Shown piece after piece: positions 34,900 through 44,208 of a stretch of DNA of 64,000 nt; positions within the stretch are counted from its first letter, which is position 1; each line of letters opens with the position of its first letter. Position numbers and translations under genes: made by a program. The stretch is taken from positions 4,898,001-4,962,000 of the forward strand of contig NZ_CP022464.2 in NCBI RefSeq assembly GCF_002234575.2, read 5' to 3'. The notes under the pieces are model-generated. The model had not been told where the DNA came from. It did not search any database and was given only the letters and a program-made list of their open reading frames with translations. The stretch comes from Enterocloster bolteae. Its GTDB lineage: Bacteria; Bacillota; Clostridia; Lachnospirales; Lachnospiraceae.

Positions 34900-35958
34900 C
34901 TAATGCAAAGAAATAAAGTTGTGGAAATGGAACCGGGATTCCCGGCTGCCCTTCTGGATCTCAGCCATCCCGCTCTCCAAAGACTCCTATGGTCTGTGAA
35001 TCCGCTCCGGGAAATAGGAGTACAGGCATAAAAACGCCAGGAAAACCGCGCCTAAAAACACTGCTGTATACCGGATGGTACTCTCCATAACCAGGACCCG
35101 GTCCTGTGCTGCCTGTACGGCCACGGTCCAGCCATAAGGTTCCAGACGTTTATACACCACATAGGTTCCGTCCCCAAGAAGGCTGCCCGTCTCCTGATTC
35201 ATGGACGGGAGAAGGGACGCCATACTGTCCGCTGTATTCCCGCTCCCGTCGGTATCAACACGGTAAATGCATGCTCCGCTATCATCCATAATATAAAAGG
35301 ATGCGCCGAATCCCAAATCTATATCGGAAAGCGCGGACTGCAGCCTGCTTACATCCATATCCATATAAAAATGGCCCAGACAGCTTCCTATGGTCTTTAA
35401 GGAGGTGATATCCTGATAACTGCGCCGGAAGGTAATGACCTGACTCCCGGAATCCTGAAAATAATCATCCATATGGGCGGGCAGGACCGAAAAATCCCCT
35501 TTCTCATCCTCTTTCCCGGTCCAATACCGGAACGCGTCCTCATCCAGTACCTTATACGCGTTCCTGGTAGCATAATAAATCTGCCCTTTCCGGTCCTTAA
35601 AATAAACGCTGCGCAGCCTGCTGTCCCTGTCCAGAAAATCACTCAGAAGAAGGGTGATTTCCATTTTCCTTTCCTCCCGGCCAAGACCGGGGGATTTTAA
35701 AATCTGGTACAGGAACATTCCATCATCCGTGGAAACGTCATAGATATGCTTTGTCAGGCTGCTGCATTCCTCCAACACCGCCTCTGTATTGCTGCCCCCA
35801 TAGCTCACCATGCGCCCTATGTCATCCAGCACCACACGTTCCATATTGCTTCTGAAATGTCCCGTTAACGCCGTGCCGGCAGCCAGAAGAGGCACCAGGC
35901 CCAGAATCACAAAGGATGTGGCCAGACGAATCAATCTGTTTACTTTTCTCTGCATCAC
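34900..35958 (-). pseudogene. Cache-type sensor truncated at a nonsense codon inside HAMP
   Basis: The open frame (34987-35958, 323 residues) has TM1 (about 12-30), a Cache-like sensor and TM2 (near 295-315), and stops right after 'RIHRP'. Reading on in the same frame through the TAG gives 'ESLESGMAEIQKGSRESRF', a HAMP-like continuation after 'RP', before a second stop at 34900. YesM-type sensor kinases continue with HAMP, histidine and ATPase domains, which are absent. The truncated sensor could still act as a receptor subunit. It overlaps the upstream solute-binding gene as ATGA. Confidence 0.8.
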
Positions 35959-37298
35959 GGCTCCTCCCAGCGTTCCAACATATTATCTGCCAGGGATGAA
36001 ATTGATGTTCCGCCCCACAGCGTCTCAACCAGCATCCGGTCATAGCATTCAATAAAACCATCCGGCGGCTGGGCATCCTTAAGCAGAAACTCCGTATACA
36101 CAGGATTTCCCTCATAAGCAGCCTCCATGATTTTCCTGTCCGGCGTGTCCGGCATGTTCACCCGGCGGACTGTCACAGAGTTCCCGTTCATGATTTCCAA
36201 TATGGTTTCATATACGCCTACGGAATAGCAGAACTGAAGGAACCGGGCACACGCATCCATCTTTTTTCCATCCCCGGCAGTCAGCGACGAAATCCCCCAC
36301 TGCACACTTCTGTCGTCCATTGCATAGACAGTCCCGTTCTTTCCAGGAAGAAAGAAGAAGCCCAGGCGGATCTGAGGATTCAGGTTCTCTATCTGCTGCA
36401 GCATCTGAGGCCCTGCATACACCATGACCGCCTGCCGGGTGGATATGGCCCTGGCTGTCTCACGGTCTGTCACTGCCCTGTACCGGGAATTGATATATCC
36501 CCGGCTGGCCAGATCACGGAAATCCCCCAGCATCTCCGCTGCCTTTTCTTTGGTCCAGCAGGCCTGTCCGTCCCCTGACGCAATGTAGTTGCAGAACAGG
36601 TAATTCCCCCAATATTTCATATGCCGGTCGCCGGCAGCTCCCAGGGCAATGGCATCATATCCTGATGCCTTAAGGGTGGCGCACACCCGAAGAAATTCCT
36701 CATATGTGCGAGGTGCGCAAAGTCCCAGCCGTTCAAATATCTCCGCATTATAAATCATCCCCAGGGTGGTGGTGTAAAGGGGAACACCATAGCATATGCC
36801 GCCGCAGGTACCGGGATTCTCCACCAGCGAATACACTTCCTCCGGCATGGGGGCCAGAAGCCCTGCCTGTACAAGGGAGTCCGTCTCCCTCAGCTCCACG
36901 ATATCGTTAAACTCTCCCTGGGCAGCCAGCACTTCCAGCCGCCTGGCGTATGTCTGGTTTTCTGCTTCCGGCATGAAATACAGCTCCACCTTAATGTCCT
37001 GATTAGATTTCATAAAAGCTTCTGCCGCATTCTCCATTCCGCTCTTCCATCTAATGTCCCCTGATGAGCAGACCACCCGTATTTTCACCTCTGGGTCCTG
37101 ACGGCCGACGGACCCAGGGGGCGCTGCGGGGCTGCATCCTGTCACCATAAACAACAGACCAGCCAAAAGAAGGATGCTGGCTGACATCCTGCTCACGGCT
37201 GGTCTGCTGTGGGATTTTGTGGTTTCAAAGCTTTCTTCCCGCCAATTTTTCTTTTCTCTATCCCTGGCTCTGCGGCCGGTTTTCTCTTCTGTACTCAT
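35955..37298 (-). CDS. Extracellular solute-binding lipoprotein
   Basis: A roughly 447-residue family-1-type solute-binding lipoprotein. A hydrophobic segment ends in lipobox 'MVTGCSP', followed by 'IRVVCSSGDIRWKSGMENAA' and 'PLYTTTLGMIYNAEIFERLG', a typical sugar-binding-protein stretch. The long basic segment before the signal is unusual; a start at the Met just before 'SASILLLAG' (37187) would give a normal signal peptide. No permease is encoded nearby; the next gene is a truncated sensor. Role as receptor or orphan importer subunit is inference. Confidence 0.82.
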   Translation of the reverse strand: MSTEEKTGRRARDREKKNWREESFETTKSHSRPAVSRMSASILLLAGLLFMVTGCSPAAPPGSVGRQDPEVKIRVVCSSGDIRWKSGMENAAEAFMKSNQDIKVELYFMPEAENQTYARRLEVLAAQGEFNDIVELRETDSLVQAGLLAPMPEEVYSLVENPGTCGGICYGVPLYTTTLGMIYNAEIFERLGLCAPRTYEEFLRVCATLKASGYDAIALGAAGDRHMKYWGNYLFCNYIASGDGQACWTKEKAAEMLGDFRDLASRGYINSRYRAVTDRETARAISTRQAVMVYAGPQMLQQIENLNPQIRLGFFFLPGKNGTVYAMDDRSVQWGISSLTAGDGKKMDACARFLQFCYSVGVYETILEIMNGNSVTVRRVNMPDTPDRKIMEAAYEGNPVYTEFLLKDAQPPDGFIECYDRMLVETLWGGTSISSLADNMLERWEEP

Positions 37299-37375
37299 CT
37301 GCACCCTTCCCATATTTCCCCCTAAAAAGCGCCCCGCACTGCCGGACCTTCCTGTATCCAGCTGCTTCTGCCGCT

Positions 37376-38290
37376 TTATATATCGTTACCGCCGCATATT
37401 GACCCGGTTCCTGAGTGGTTGGCTGTAATACGGATAAACGCATCCATCTCTTTTGTCAGCCACTTATTCCTGTTATAAATAACCTGCTGATACATGGCCA
37501 GCCTGAAGTCAGCCACATCAAGCACAGCCAGCTCCCCACGTTTTACATATTCCTGCACCGCAAACAGGGGAAGATATGATATGCCCCGGTTCTTCCTTAT
37601 CATCCTTATGATGAATTCCGTATTGCTGATTTCCAAAAAGGGAGTGAGGACCATTCCCTGTGATTCCAGGAAACAATCCAGCTCCCGCCTGTAATTTTCA
37701 TTCTTTTCCGTCAGGAAGAACGGCTCGTCCATGATTTCCTCCAGGCTGATTACCCTGTTCCCCCCAAGGCCGCAGGAGGGAGAAGCCACGAACACAATGG
37801 GTTCCCGGACTTCCATGACCTTATTCCAATTATCATTATACCTTGGCCGGTCCAGAATGTATATCAAATCCAGCTGGTTCCTCTCCATCATATCAATCAG
37901 CTGGTTGGGCGTGGAAGCAGTCACCTTGACCGGAACCCTGGGATGGCTGCTGCGAAAGGAATTCAGTATCTGGGGAAGCTTTGAAAAACACAGGGATTCC
38001 AGTGTTCCCACATGAAGGGGGCTGCACAGCTCCTCCTCGCTTTTTGCAAATTCCCTGGCACATTTTATATCCCGGATAATTTGGTTGGCATGGCCCAGAA
38101 ACTGCCTGCCGGGCGCTGTCAGGTAAACCCGTTTCCCCATACGGTCAAACAGTTTTACTCCCAGCTCATTTTCCAAAAGGCGTATCTGCACGGTCAGGGC
38201 TGACTGGGTATAGCCTAAAACCTCTGCTGCCCTGGAAAAGCTTTCGGTCTGGGTGATAGTCACAAAGGTCTGCAGCTGTCTTAACTCCAT
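37376..38290 (-). CDS. LysR-family regulator next to serine dehydratase genes
   Basis: A 304-residue LysR regulator ('ESFSRAAEVLGYTQSALTVQ' helix-turn-helix, 'LENELGVKLFDRMGKR') with an effector domain ('PLHVGTLESLCFSKLPQIL'). It is divergent from the L-serine dehydratase genes and repeated LysR-like boxes lie between, so it likely controls them. It is similar in sequence to the LysR protein encoded at 46455. Its Shine-Dalgarno is AGGAGG. Confidence 0.93.
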   Translation of the reverse strand: MELRQLQTFVTITQTESFSRAAEVLGYTQSALTVQIRLLENELGVKLFDRMGKRVYLTAPGRQFLGHANQIIRDIKCAREFAKSEEELCSPLHVGTLESLCFSKLPQILNSFRSSHPRVPVKVTASTPNQLIDMMERNQLDLIYILDRPRYNDNWNKVMEVREPIVFVASPSCGLGGNRVISLEEIMDEPFFLTEKNENYRRELDCFLESQGMVLTPFLEISNTEFIIRMIRKNRGISYLPLFAVQEYVKRGELAVLDVADFRLAMYQQVIYNRNKWLTKEMDAFIRITANHSGTGSICGGNDI

Positions 38291-38311
38291 TTAACTACCT
38301 CCTGACAATCT

Positions 38312-38358
38312 ATGAATTTAATTTATTATATATATAAAATTCATGAATTTGATTTATT
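38312..38358. promoter_or_regulatory. Paired LysR-type boxes between LysR and serine dehydratase genes
   Basis: ATGAATTT(A/G)ATTTATT occurs at 38312-38327 and 38343-38358, a spacing of 31 bases or about three helix turns. An ATTCAT at 38340-38345 forms an inverted partner of the first copy. This is the arrangement expected for a LysR tetramer. Confidence 0.65.
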
Positions 38359-38376
38359 TATCCTTTATGATACAAT
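38349..38376 (+). promoter_or_regulatory. Promoter of the serine dehydratase genes
   Basis: TTGATT and TACAAT with a 16-base spacer. The -35 is inside the second LysR-like repeat, consistent with activation or repression at this site. Confidence 0.6.
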
Positions 38377-38465
38377 GCACTTACGCAGAAGTCAATTACC
38401 TGGGTTCAATCAAGGATAAGCCTCTGCAGTACCATCTGCAAAAAAAGAAAAGGATGAGATTACAT

Positions 38466-39158
38466 ATGGCATTTATCAGTATATTTGACGTGTTGGGCCC
38501 GGAAATGATAGGGCCCTCCAGTTCCCACACAGCCGGCGCATGCTCCATTGCCCTGCTGGCCGGGAAAATGGCGGACAGTCCCATTACACATGTGGAATTT
38601 ACCCTCTACCAGTCCTTTGCAAAGACCCATAAGGGCCATGGAACAGACCTGGCGCTCCTGGGAGGAATCATGGGCTTTTCCACAGACGACAGAAGGATAC
38701 CCCTTGCATGTTCCGTGGCAGAAGAACGGGGACTCTCCTACCGTTTCATCACCGATGACACTGATTCGGACACTCACCCCAACACAGTGGATATCCGCAT
38801 AACCTGCTTAAACGGGCGCACTTACTCGGTGCGGGGCGAATCCCTGGGAGGCGGGAAGGTACGGATCAGCCGCATTGACCATATAGACGTGGACTTTTCC
38901 GGCGAGTACAGCACACTCATCATCATACACCGCGACCGCCTGGGTGTCCTGGCCCATATCACCCGCTGTCTCAGCGAGGGATATGTAAACATTGCCTTTA
39001 TGAAGCTGTTCCGGGAAACAAAAGGAGACAGGGCTTACAGCATCATTGAATTTGACGGAAGCCTGCCGGACCATATGGTATCACGGATTTACGAAAACCC
39101 GGATGTACAGGATGTTATGTTTATACCGGTGAAGGGAGAAAACGAAAATGGATTTTAA
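38466..39158 (+). CDS. sdaAB: L-serine dehydratase, beta subunit
   Basis: A 230-residue subunit of the iron-sulfur L-serine dehydratase, which turns serine into pyruvate and ammonia. It opens with 'FDVLGPEMIGPSSSHTAGA', the substrate-site signature, and ends in an ACT domain ('IIHRDRLGVLAHITRCLSE'). The start at 38466 is the Met directly before 'AFISIFDVLGP', with AAAGGA about 11 bases upstream; longer frames to 38343 run into the promoter. It overlaps the alpha gene by 11 bases. Confidence 0.94.
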   Translation: MAFISIFDVLGPEMIGPSSSHTAGACSIALLAGKMADSPITHVEFTLYQSFAKTHKGHGTDLALLGGIMGFSTDDRRIPLACSVAEERGLSYRFITDDTDSDTHPNTVDIRITCLNGRTYSVRGESLGGGKVRISRIDHIDVDFSGEYSTLIIIHRDRLGVLAHITRCLSEGYVNIAFMKLFRETKGDRAYSIIEFDGSLPDHMVSRIYENPDVQDVMFIPVKGENENGF

Positions 39159-40029
39159 GAATGCAAAAGAGCTTCTGGACTTCTGCCAAAAGCTGAACTG
39201 TCCTATCTCAGATATCATGAAACAGAGGGAATGCACCTTGGCTGAGACCAGCCTGGAAGATATATATGCAAAGATGGACCATGCCCTTTCCATCATGCGT
39301 GAATCAGCCTCTTCTCCTATCCAGGAACCAAAAAAATCCATAGGGGGGCTTATTGGCGGAGAAGCCAGGCTGGCAGACCTGCACCGGGCCAGAGGAGCCG
39401 CCATCTGTGGCAGCGTTCTCTCCAGGGCAATCACTTATTCCATGGCAGTCCTGGAGACAAATACATCCATGGGGCTCATTGTGGCGGCTCCCACGGCCGG
39501 CTCCTCCGGCATTGTCCCCGGCCTGCTTCTGGCGCTCCAGGAAGAATACAGCATTCCTGACAGCAGGGTAATAGATGCTCTGTTTAATGCCGGCGCCATC
39601 GGTTACCTGGCCATGAGAAACGCCACCGTGGCAGGCGCGGTGGGCGGCTGCCAGGCAGAGGTGGGGGTTGCCTCGGCTATGGCCGCCTCGGCTGCCGTGG
39701 AGCTCATGGGAGGAACTGCAAAACAGTGTCTCAATGCCGCCTCGTCGGTTCTCATGAACCTGCTGGGCCTGGTGTGCGACCCCCTGGGAGGTCTGGTGGA
39801 ATGCCCCTGCCAGGGCAGGAACGCCGCTGGCGCCGCTGTTGCGCTGACCGCTGCGGAGCTGGCCCTGAGCGGCATCCGCCAGCTGATTCCTTTTGATGAA
39901 ATGCTCGCGGCCATGTACCGTGTGGGAAGACAGCTGTCCCCTGACCTGCGCGAAACAGCGCTGGGCGGATGTGCGGCCACGCCCACAGGGAAGGCGCTGG
40001 GGTGCAGGGCGTGTCCATGCAGTCCGTAA
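39148..40029 (+). CDS. sdaAA: L-serine dehydratase, alpha subunit
   Basis: A 293-residue catalytic subunit: 'PTAGSSGIVPGLLLALQEEY', 'VGVASAMAASAAVELMGG', and 'VCDPLGGLVECPCQGRNA' with cysteines for the [4Fe-4S] cluster that binds serine. Length fits the family. The C-terminus ends 'GKALGCRACPCSP', richer in Cys than usual. It works with the beta subunit to give pyruvate for fermentation. Its stop directly abuts the stop of the convergent butyrate kinase gene. Confidence 0.94.
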   Translation: MDFKNAKELLDFCQKLNCPISDIMKQRECTLAETSLEDIYAKMDHALSIMRESASSPIQEPKKSIGGLIGGEARLADLHRARGAAICGSVLSRAITYSMAVLETNTSMGLIVAAPTAGSSGIVPGLLLALQEEYSIPDSRVIDALFNAGAIGYLAMRNATVAGAVGGCQAEVGVASAMAASAAVELMGGTAKQCLNAASSVLMNLLGLVCDPLGGLVECPCQGRNAAGAAVALTAAELALSGIRQLIPFDEMLAAMYRVGRQLSPDLRETALGGCAATPTGKALGCRACPCSP

Positions 40030-41151
40030 TTATGCCAACTGTCCCATTTTATGGAATCCTTGGAACACGGGCCTTCCGGTGTAGAATTTTGGACACTCTA
40101 TGCCGCGGAGTACCCGGAGGGCTCCAGCTGCAAGGCCCTCCATCTCAAACTCACCGGGAAATACACAGACCGGCGCTATGAATTTGGTCATCTGTGTGAT
40201 AATTTCTACCAGATATTGGGAATGGGCCAGACCTCCTGTCAGCAGTATGCCGTCCACTTCACCGCACAGCACCGCGGCATAGGCGCCAATATCTTTGGCA
40301 ATCTGGTAACCGGTGGTTTCATAGACAAGTTTTGCATACATATCGCCCTCGCCAATCCTTTGCTCCACCTCCAGAGCGTCAGCGGTTCCCAGCAAATCCG
40401 TCCAGCCGCCGGTCTTCATGATTTTATCCATCAGCTCCTTTTGCGTATACTTGCCGGAAAAGCACAATTCCACCAAAGATGCGGCCGGCAATGCGCCGGT
40501 CCTGGTAGGGGCCATTCTCCCCTCTCCTCTGGTTGAATCAGCCGTATCCACCATCTTCCCCTTTTCATGGGCAGTTACAGATATTCCGCCGCCCATATGT
40601 ACCACTACCACATTAATATCCTCGTAACATTTCCCTAACCGGGCTGCATAACGTGCGGCTACCTCTTTCTGGTTTAGAGGATGCCCCCGGCTGGTTCTCT
40701 GGATATCCCCCAGCCCGGTGAGACGCGCCTCCAGGCGGAACTCATCAGTGCTGCTGGGATTGACCACAAAGCTGCGGCTGCCAAACTGTAAGCCGAAGTC
40801 CCTGGCTATCATAGGACCCAGATTACCCGGATGCTTACTTCCTATCCCCATGCTTCCGTGCCGGTACATAAGGTCGTTTACCTCATACACTCCACCTGTC
40901 ATGGGAAGAAGCCCTGTACACCGCCCGGAAAAGGCATCTGTTTTTCTCAGGTCCACATGGTGTTCCTCCAATGCGCTGAGAATGGTCTTCTTCCGGTAGT
41001 CCAGCTGGTCCACAATCTCCTGGAATTGTTTCAGTTCGCTGACCGGATGGGACACATTTACGGAAAAGCGTTTTTTATCATTGTCAAACACCGCAACCTT
41101 GGTGGATGTGGATCCGGGGTTAACTGCAATAATCTGATATACTTCACTCAT
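40030..41151 (-). CDS. buk: Butyrate kinase
   Basis: A 373-residue ASKHA-fold kinase that makes ATP from butyryl- or branched acyl-phosphate. It has 'VNPGSTSTKVAVFDN' (phosphate 1), 'VVVHMGGGISVTAH' (phosphate 2) and 'DGILLTGGLAHS' (adenosine). These match Buk rather than acetate kinase. It is the last gene of the operon that starts at the ferredoxin. Paired with Ptb and the oxidoreductase, it completes substrate-level phosphorylation. Confidence 0.94.
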   Translation of the reverse strand: MSEVYQIIAVNPGSTSTKVAVFDNDKKRFSVNVSHPVSELKQFQEIVDQLDYRKKTILSALEEHHVDLRKTDAFSGRCTGLLPMTGGVYEVNDLMYRHGSMGIGSKHPGNLGPMIARDFGLQFGSRSFVVNPSSTDEFRLEARLTGLGDIQRTSRGHPLNQKEVAARYAARLGKCYEDINVVVVHMGGGISVTAHEKGKMVDTADSTRGEGRMAPTRTGALPAASLVELCFSGKYTQKELMDKIMKTGGWTDLLGTADALEVEQRIGEGDMYAKLVYETTGYQIAKDIGAYAAVLCGEVDGILLTGGLAHSQYLVEIITQMTKFIAPVCVFPGEFEMEGLAAGALRVLRGIECPKFYTGRPVFQGFHKMGQLA

Positions 41152-42068
41152 TAGAAAAGCTCCTTTGTTTTAGATGCAATCAATACGCCTAATGCAATGG
41201 AATATAATTTGGACTGAGGCGAGGCAGCCCTGGATGTCAGGATAATCGGGACCTTTGCCCCCATCATAACTCCGGCCTTGTCTGCACCGGCAAAATACTC
41301 CATGGCCTTGTTTAACATATTTCCCGCCTCAATATCCGGCACCAACAGTATGTCGGCACGACCGGCCACAGGACTGTCGACCCCTTTATGTTTTGCCGCC
41401 TCTATTGAAACCGCGTTATCCAGAGCCAGAGGACCGTCCACCAGGCAGCCGGGAATATCACCCTGTTTATTTTGCCGGGCCAGCTCTTTGGCATCCAGTG
41501 TGCAGGGCATTTTAGGATTCACCTTTTCCACGGCACATAGTACAGCAGCTCTAGGCATCTCATTTTCAAGAGCATGGGCAACCTCCACCGCATTCTTTAA
41601 AATTGCGGCTTTCTGTTCCAATGTGGGCGCGATATTCATGGCGGAATCGGTCACATAAAACAGACGGTCAAATCCAGGGACCTGCATTACCGCCACATGG
41701 CTGATTACAGGACTTTTTCTTAGGTTGTTTTCCTTATCCAGTACGGCGCGCATGATTAACCCAGTATCCACCATGCCCTTCATTAACACATCGGCCTTTT
41801 TATCTCTGACCAATTCAGCCGCCTTCATACAGGCTGATTCCTTATCCGGTACATCAATTACATCTCCCAGCTCCAACTCAATTCCGGCCTTCTGTGCAAT
41901 ATGGATGATACCTGTTTTATCACCTACCAGCAACGGCTTAACAAGACCATGTTCTGCAGCCAGATGCACAGCCGTCAGAACCGCCTCATCCTGGGCTGCT
42001 GCGACTGCCATGACAAGCGGCCTTGACTGGGCTGCAGTCCTCAAAACATCACCTAACGTTTTAATCAT
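41151..42068 (-). CDS. ptb: Phosphate butyryltransferase
   Basis: A 305-residue member of the phosphate acetyl/butyryltransferase family that swaps CoA for phosphate on an acyl group. Marks are 'AAEHGLVKPLLVGDK', 'ADVLMKGMVDTG', 'YVTDSAMNIAPT' and 'ILLVPDIEAGNML', the Ptb-type core. The start at 42068 follows AAGGAGG; the longer frame overlaps the symporter gene. Its stop overlaps the buk start. Confidence 0.93.
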   Translation of the reverse strand: MIKTLGDVLRTAAQSRPLVMAVAAAQDEAVLTAVHLAAEHGLVKPLLVGDKTGIIHIAQKAGIELELGDVIDVPDKESACMKAAELVRDKKADVLMKGMVDTGLIMRAVLDKENNLRKSPVISHVAVMQVPGFDRLFYVTDSAMNIAPTLEQKAAILKNAVEVAHALENEMPRAAVLCAVEKVNPKMPCTLDAKELARQNKQGDIPGCLVDGPLALDNAVSIEAAKHKGVDSPVAGRADILLVPDIEAGNMLNKAMEYFAGADKAGVMMGAKVPIILTSRAASPQSKLYSIALGVLIASKTKELF

Positions 42069-43599
42069 CACAAATCCTCCTTTTTCCCGGCTCCCTTCCC
42101 ATAATCCCACCGGCGCAGCAGCACAGTACGGAAACCAGGATGCCTAAATACAATGAATCTATAGGCAGGGCCAGCAGCTTTCCCACCAGCACAGCGGCCG
42201 GTGCCAATACAATTGCCGTCAAGACCCATCTCTTGTTAATATCGTATTTCAGCCATAAGGCACAGCTCATGGGAACCAGCACCACGGACCCCCTGAGCCC
42301 CATGGATAAAAAGCCCAAATCATTAATGGTACTGCCGGGAACCAGGGACGCAACACACGCTGCGGTTACAAGGATAGCCCCAAGGATACCCCGTGTTGCT
42401 GCCAGCTCCTTTTTTTCATCCATCCTCTTAGTGGTCATACGTTGATAGATGTCCTTGATAAGAATGGTGGCCATTCCCAGTGAAAGTCCGGCCCCGCCGC
42501 CCACCGATGTAATAAGAAGGGTACCCAGCGCAATGCCTGCCAACAAGGGCGGCATGTAGTCCAGAACAAAAGCCGGAAACACCTGAATGGTGCTGGTTAA
42601 TACCGGCAGGTCCGGTATTGCCATGCCGGCAGCTTTAAGGGTCTCTGCTTCTGCCTGCAGCATATAGTGGGAACGCATGAACAGCCCAATGCATATACCA
42701 GCGATTCCTAAAGGCGGAATCAGCATAGCGCTAAGCAGCGCCCCCCGTTTCGCCTTCCGGTCCGACTCCGCGCTCAAAACAGCCTGGGCATAGGTCTGGG
42801 TGGACAAAACTCCCAGCATCAGCGACAGACCGGAGCCAATATCCTTCATGGCTCCACGGGCAACCAGATTTCCATATCGGTCTGCCAGGTCCGCAGTATC
42901 TTTCAGGTTGCTCACACCATTTGCACTCTGCTGGACCAGACCAAGTCCGGTCCCGCAAAGCTGCTCTATGAGCTCCGAAAAAATCCCACCTATCCCATGG
43001 CTGACTGACAGAGCATAGACCATACCGACCAGAGAAGCTGCATACAACAGCACCAGCTTTACAATCCCCCCCATTCCAGCGCCCCAGGCGCCTCCAAAAA
43101 TCACATAAAAACACATGATAATAATAGATGCCAGAGCCGCTGCCCAAACAGGAATGTGGGGAAACAGAGTAATGGCCAGACCGGAACACGCCACCACCTG
43201 AGCCAGCACACTGATAAATATACCGGTGGAGCACAATACAGATCCCAGGCTTCCGGCAGCCGCGCCATATGATCTGGAGATAATCTGTAACTCAGTGATA
43301 CAGCCGCTGTCTCTTAAGGGTCTGGCGTACATCACGCCAAGAATCAGGCATCCGATTCCCGCCCCCAGGGTGAACCACCAGGCGGCCAGGCCGTAATGGA
43401 AAGCAAGCTGGGCTGTCCCGACCGTGGCCTGGCTGCTGACCAGGCTTCCCATAATGGTACCGCAGACCAGAAAAGGACCGGCCTTTTTGCCTCCATCCAC
43501 AAAATCACTGGCGCCCTTTACCCTTTTTCCGGAAAACAGGCCCACGCCTACGATAAGAAACAGGACCAATGCAATACCTGCCGCTGTCCAGACTGTCAT
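42061..43599 (-). CDS. Sodium:solute symporter family transporter
   Basis: A 512-residue polytopic protein of the SSS family, about 13 hydrophobic segments, with 'GPFLVCGTIMGSLVSSQATV' near TM2 and 'GIALGTLLITSVGGGAGLSL' near TM8, where the family binds sodium and substrate. It probably imports an organic acid that feeds the operon's oxidoreductase or exports its product; the substrate is unknown. It lies between the oxidoreductase and Ptb genes. Confidence 0.88.
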   Translation of the reverse strand: MTVWTAAGIALVLFLIVGVGLFSGKRVKGASDFVDGGKKAGPFLVCGTIMGSLVSSQATVGTAQLAFHYGLAAWWFTLGAGIGCLILGVMYARPLRDSGCITELQIISRSYGAAAGSLGSVLCSTGIFISVLAQVVACSGLAITLFPHIPVWAAALASIIIMCFYVIFGGAWGAGMGGIVKLVLLYAASLVGMVYALSVSHGIGGIFSELIEQLCGTGLGLVQQSANGVSNLKDTADLADRYGNLVARGAMKDIGSGLSLMLGVLSTQTYAQAVLSAESDRKAKRGALLSAMLIPPLGIAGICIGLFMRSHYMLQAEAETLKAAGMAIPDLPVLTSTIQVFPAFVLDYMPPLLAGIALGTLLITSVGGGAGLSLGMATILIKDIYQRMTTKRMDEKKELAATRGILGAILVTAACVASLVPGSTINDLGFLSMGLRGSVVLVPMSCALWLKYDINKRWVLTAIVLAPAAVLVGKLLALPIDSLYLGILVSVLCCCAGGIMGREPGKRRICDD

Positions 43600-43623
43600 G
43601 ATACAAACGCCTCCTTATCTCAT

Positions 43624-44208
43624 TCAACCACACAGTGGTACCGGCCCGCTGTGGCACCCGTCCATATTTCTTCCTATTTCATATCCTGTCTCAAATGCCC
43701 TGATGTTTAACGCAACTGTCTTTTCCCCGCGGCTGCCGAAGAATTCCCTGATTGCGTTCAAGACTCCTTCTGCTGTCACCACCTTCAGAACTCCTGCCAC
43801 GATTCCCAAAGTCACAATATTGGCCACTGCCGTATTGCCCAGCTCCCTGGATATCTTTGTGATATCTATTCCCTGCTGGGAAGCGCTGTACGCCGGGTCC
43901 GCCGCCACCTCATCCTGATTATAAATAATCAGGACTTCCGGCCCATACTTGCCTGCATACCGCTCATAGGCTGTCTGGGCCAGGCAGACAATTATATCCG
44001 GTTCTGTCACATCGGGAAAATATATCTCCTGGTCACTGATAATGACATCTGACTTTGCAAAGGTCCCCCGGGTTTCCACACCGTACTCGGATGAAAGTGT
44101 AGCCTGTCTGTGGTCATGAAGCACGGCTGCCTGGGCCATCAGGGTCCCGCACAGAATCAGTCCCTGTCCTCCTACACCGCTAATAATTATCTCATTCTGT
44201 TTTCCCAT
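43624..44208 (-). CDS. 2-oxoacid:ferredoxin oxidoreductase, gamma subunit
   Basis: A 194-residue subunit of the VOR/KOR type: 'ISGVGGQGLILCGTLMAQAA' start, 'SSEYGVETRGTFAKSDVIIS' and 'PDIIVCLAQTAYERY'. It completes the enzyme that turns a 2-oxoacid and CoA into acyl-CoA, CO2 and reduced ferredoxin. I choose the ATG at 44208, which shares one base with the upstream TGA; the frame's first codon (GTG at 44211) is less likely. Confidence 0.92.
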   Translation of the reverse strand: MGKQNEIIISGVGGQGLILCGTLMAQAAVLHDHRQATLSSEYGVETRGTFAKSDVIISDQEIYFPDVTEPDIIVCLAQTAYERYAGKYGPEVLIIYNQDEVAADPAYSASQQGIDITKISRELGNTAVANIVTLGIVAGVLKVVTAEGVLNAIREFFGSRGEKTVALNIRAFETGYEIGRNMDGCHSGPVPLCG

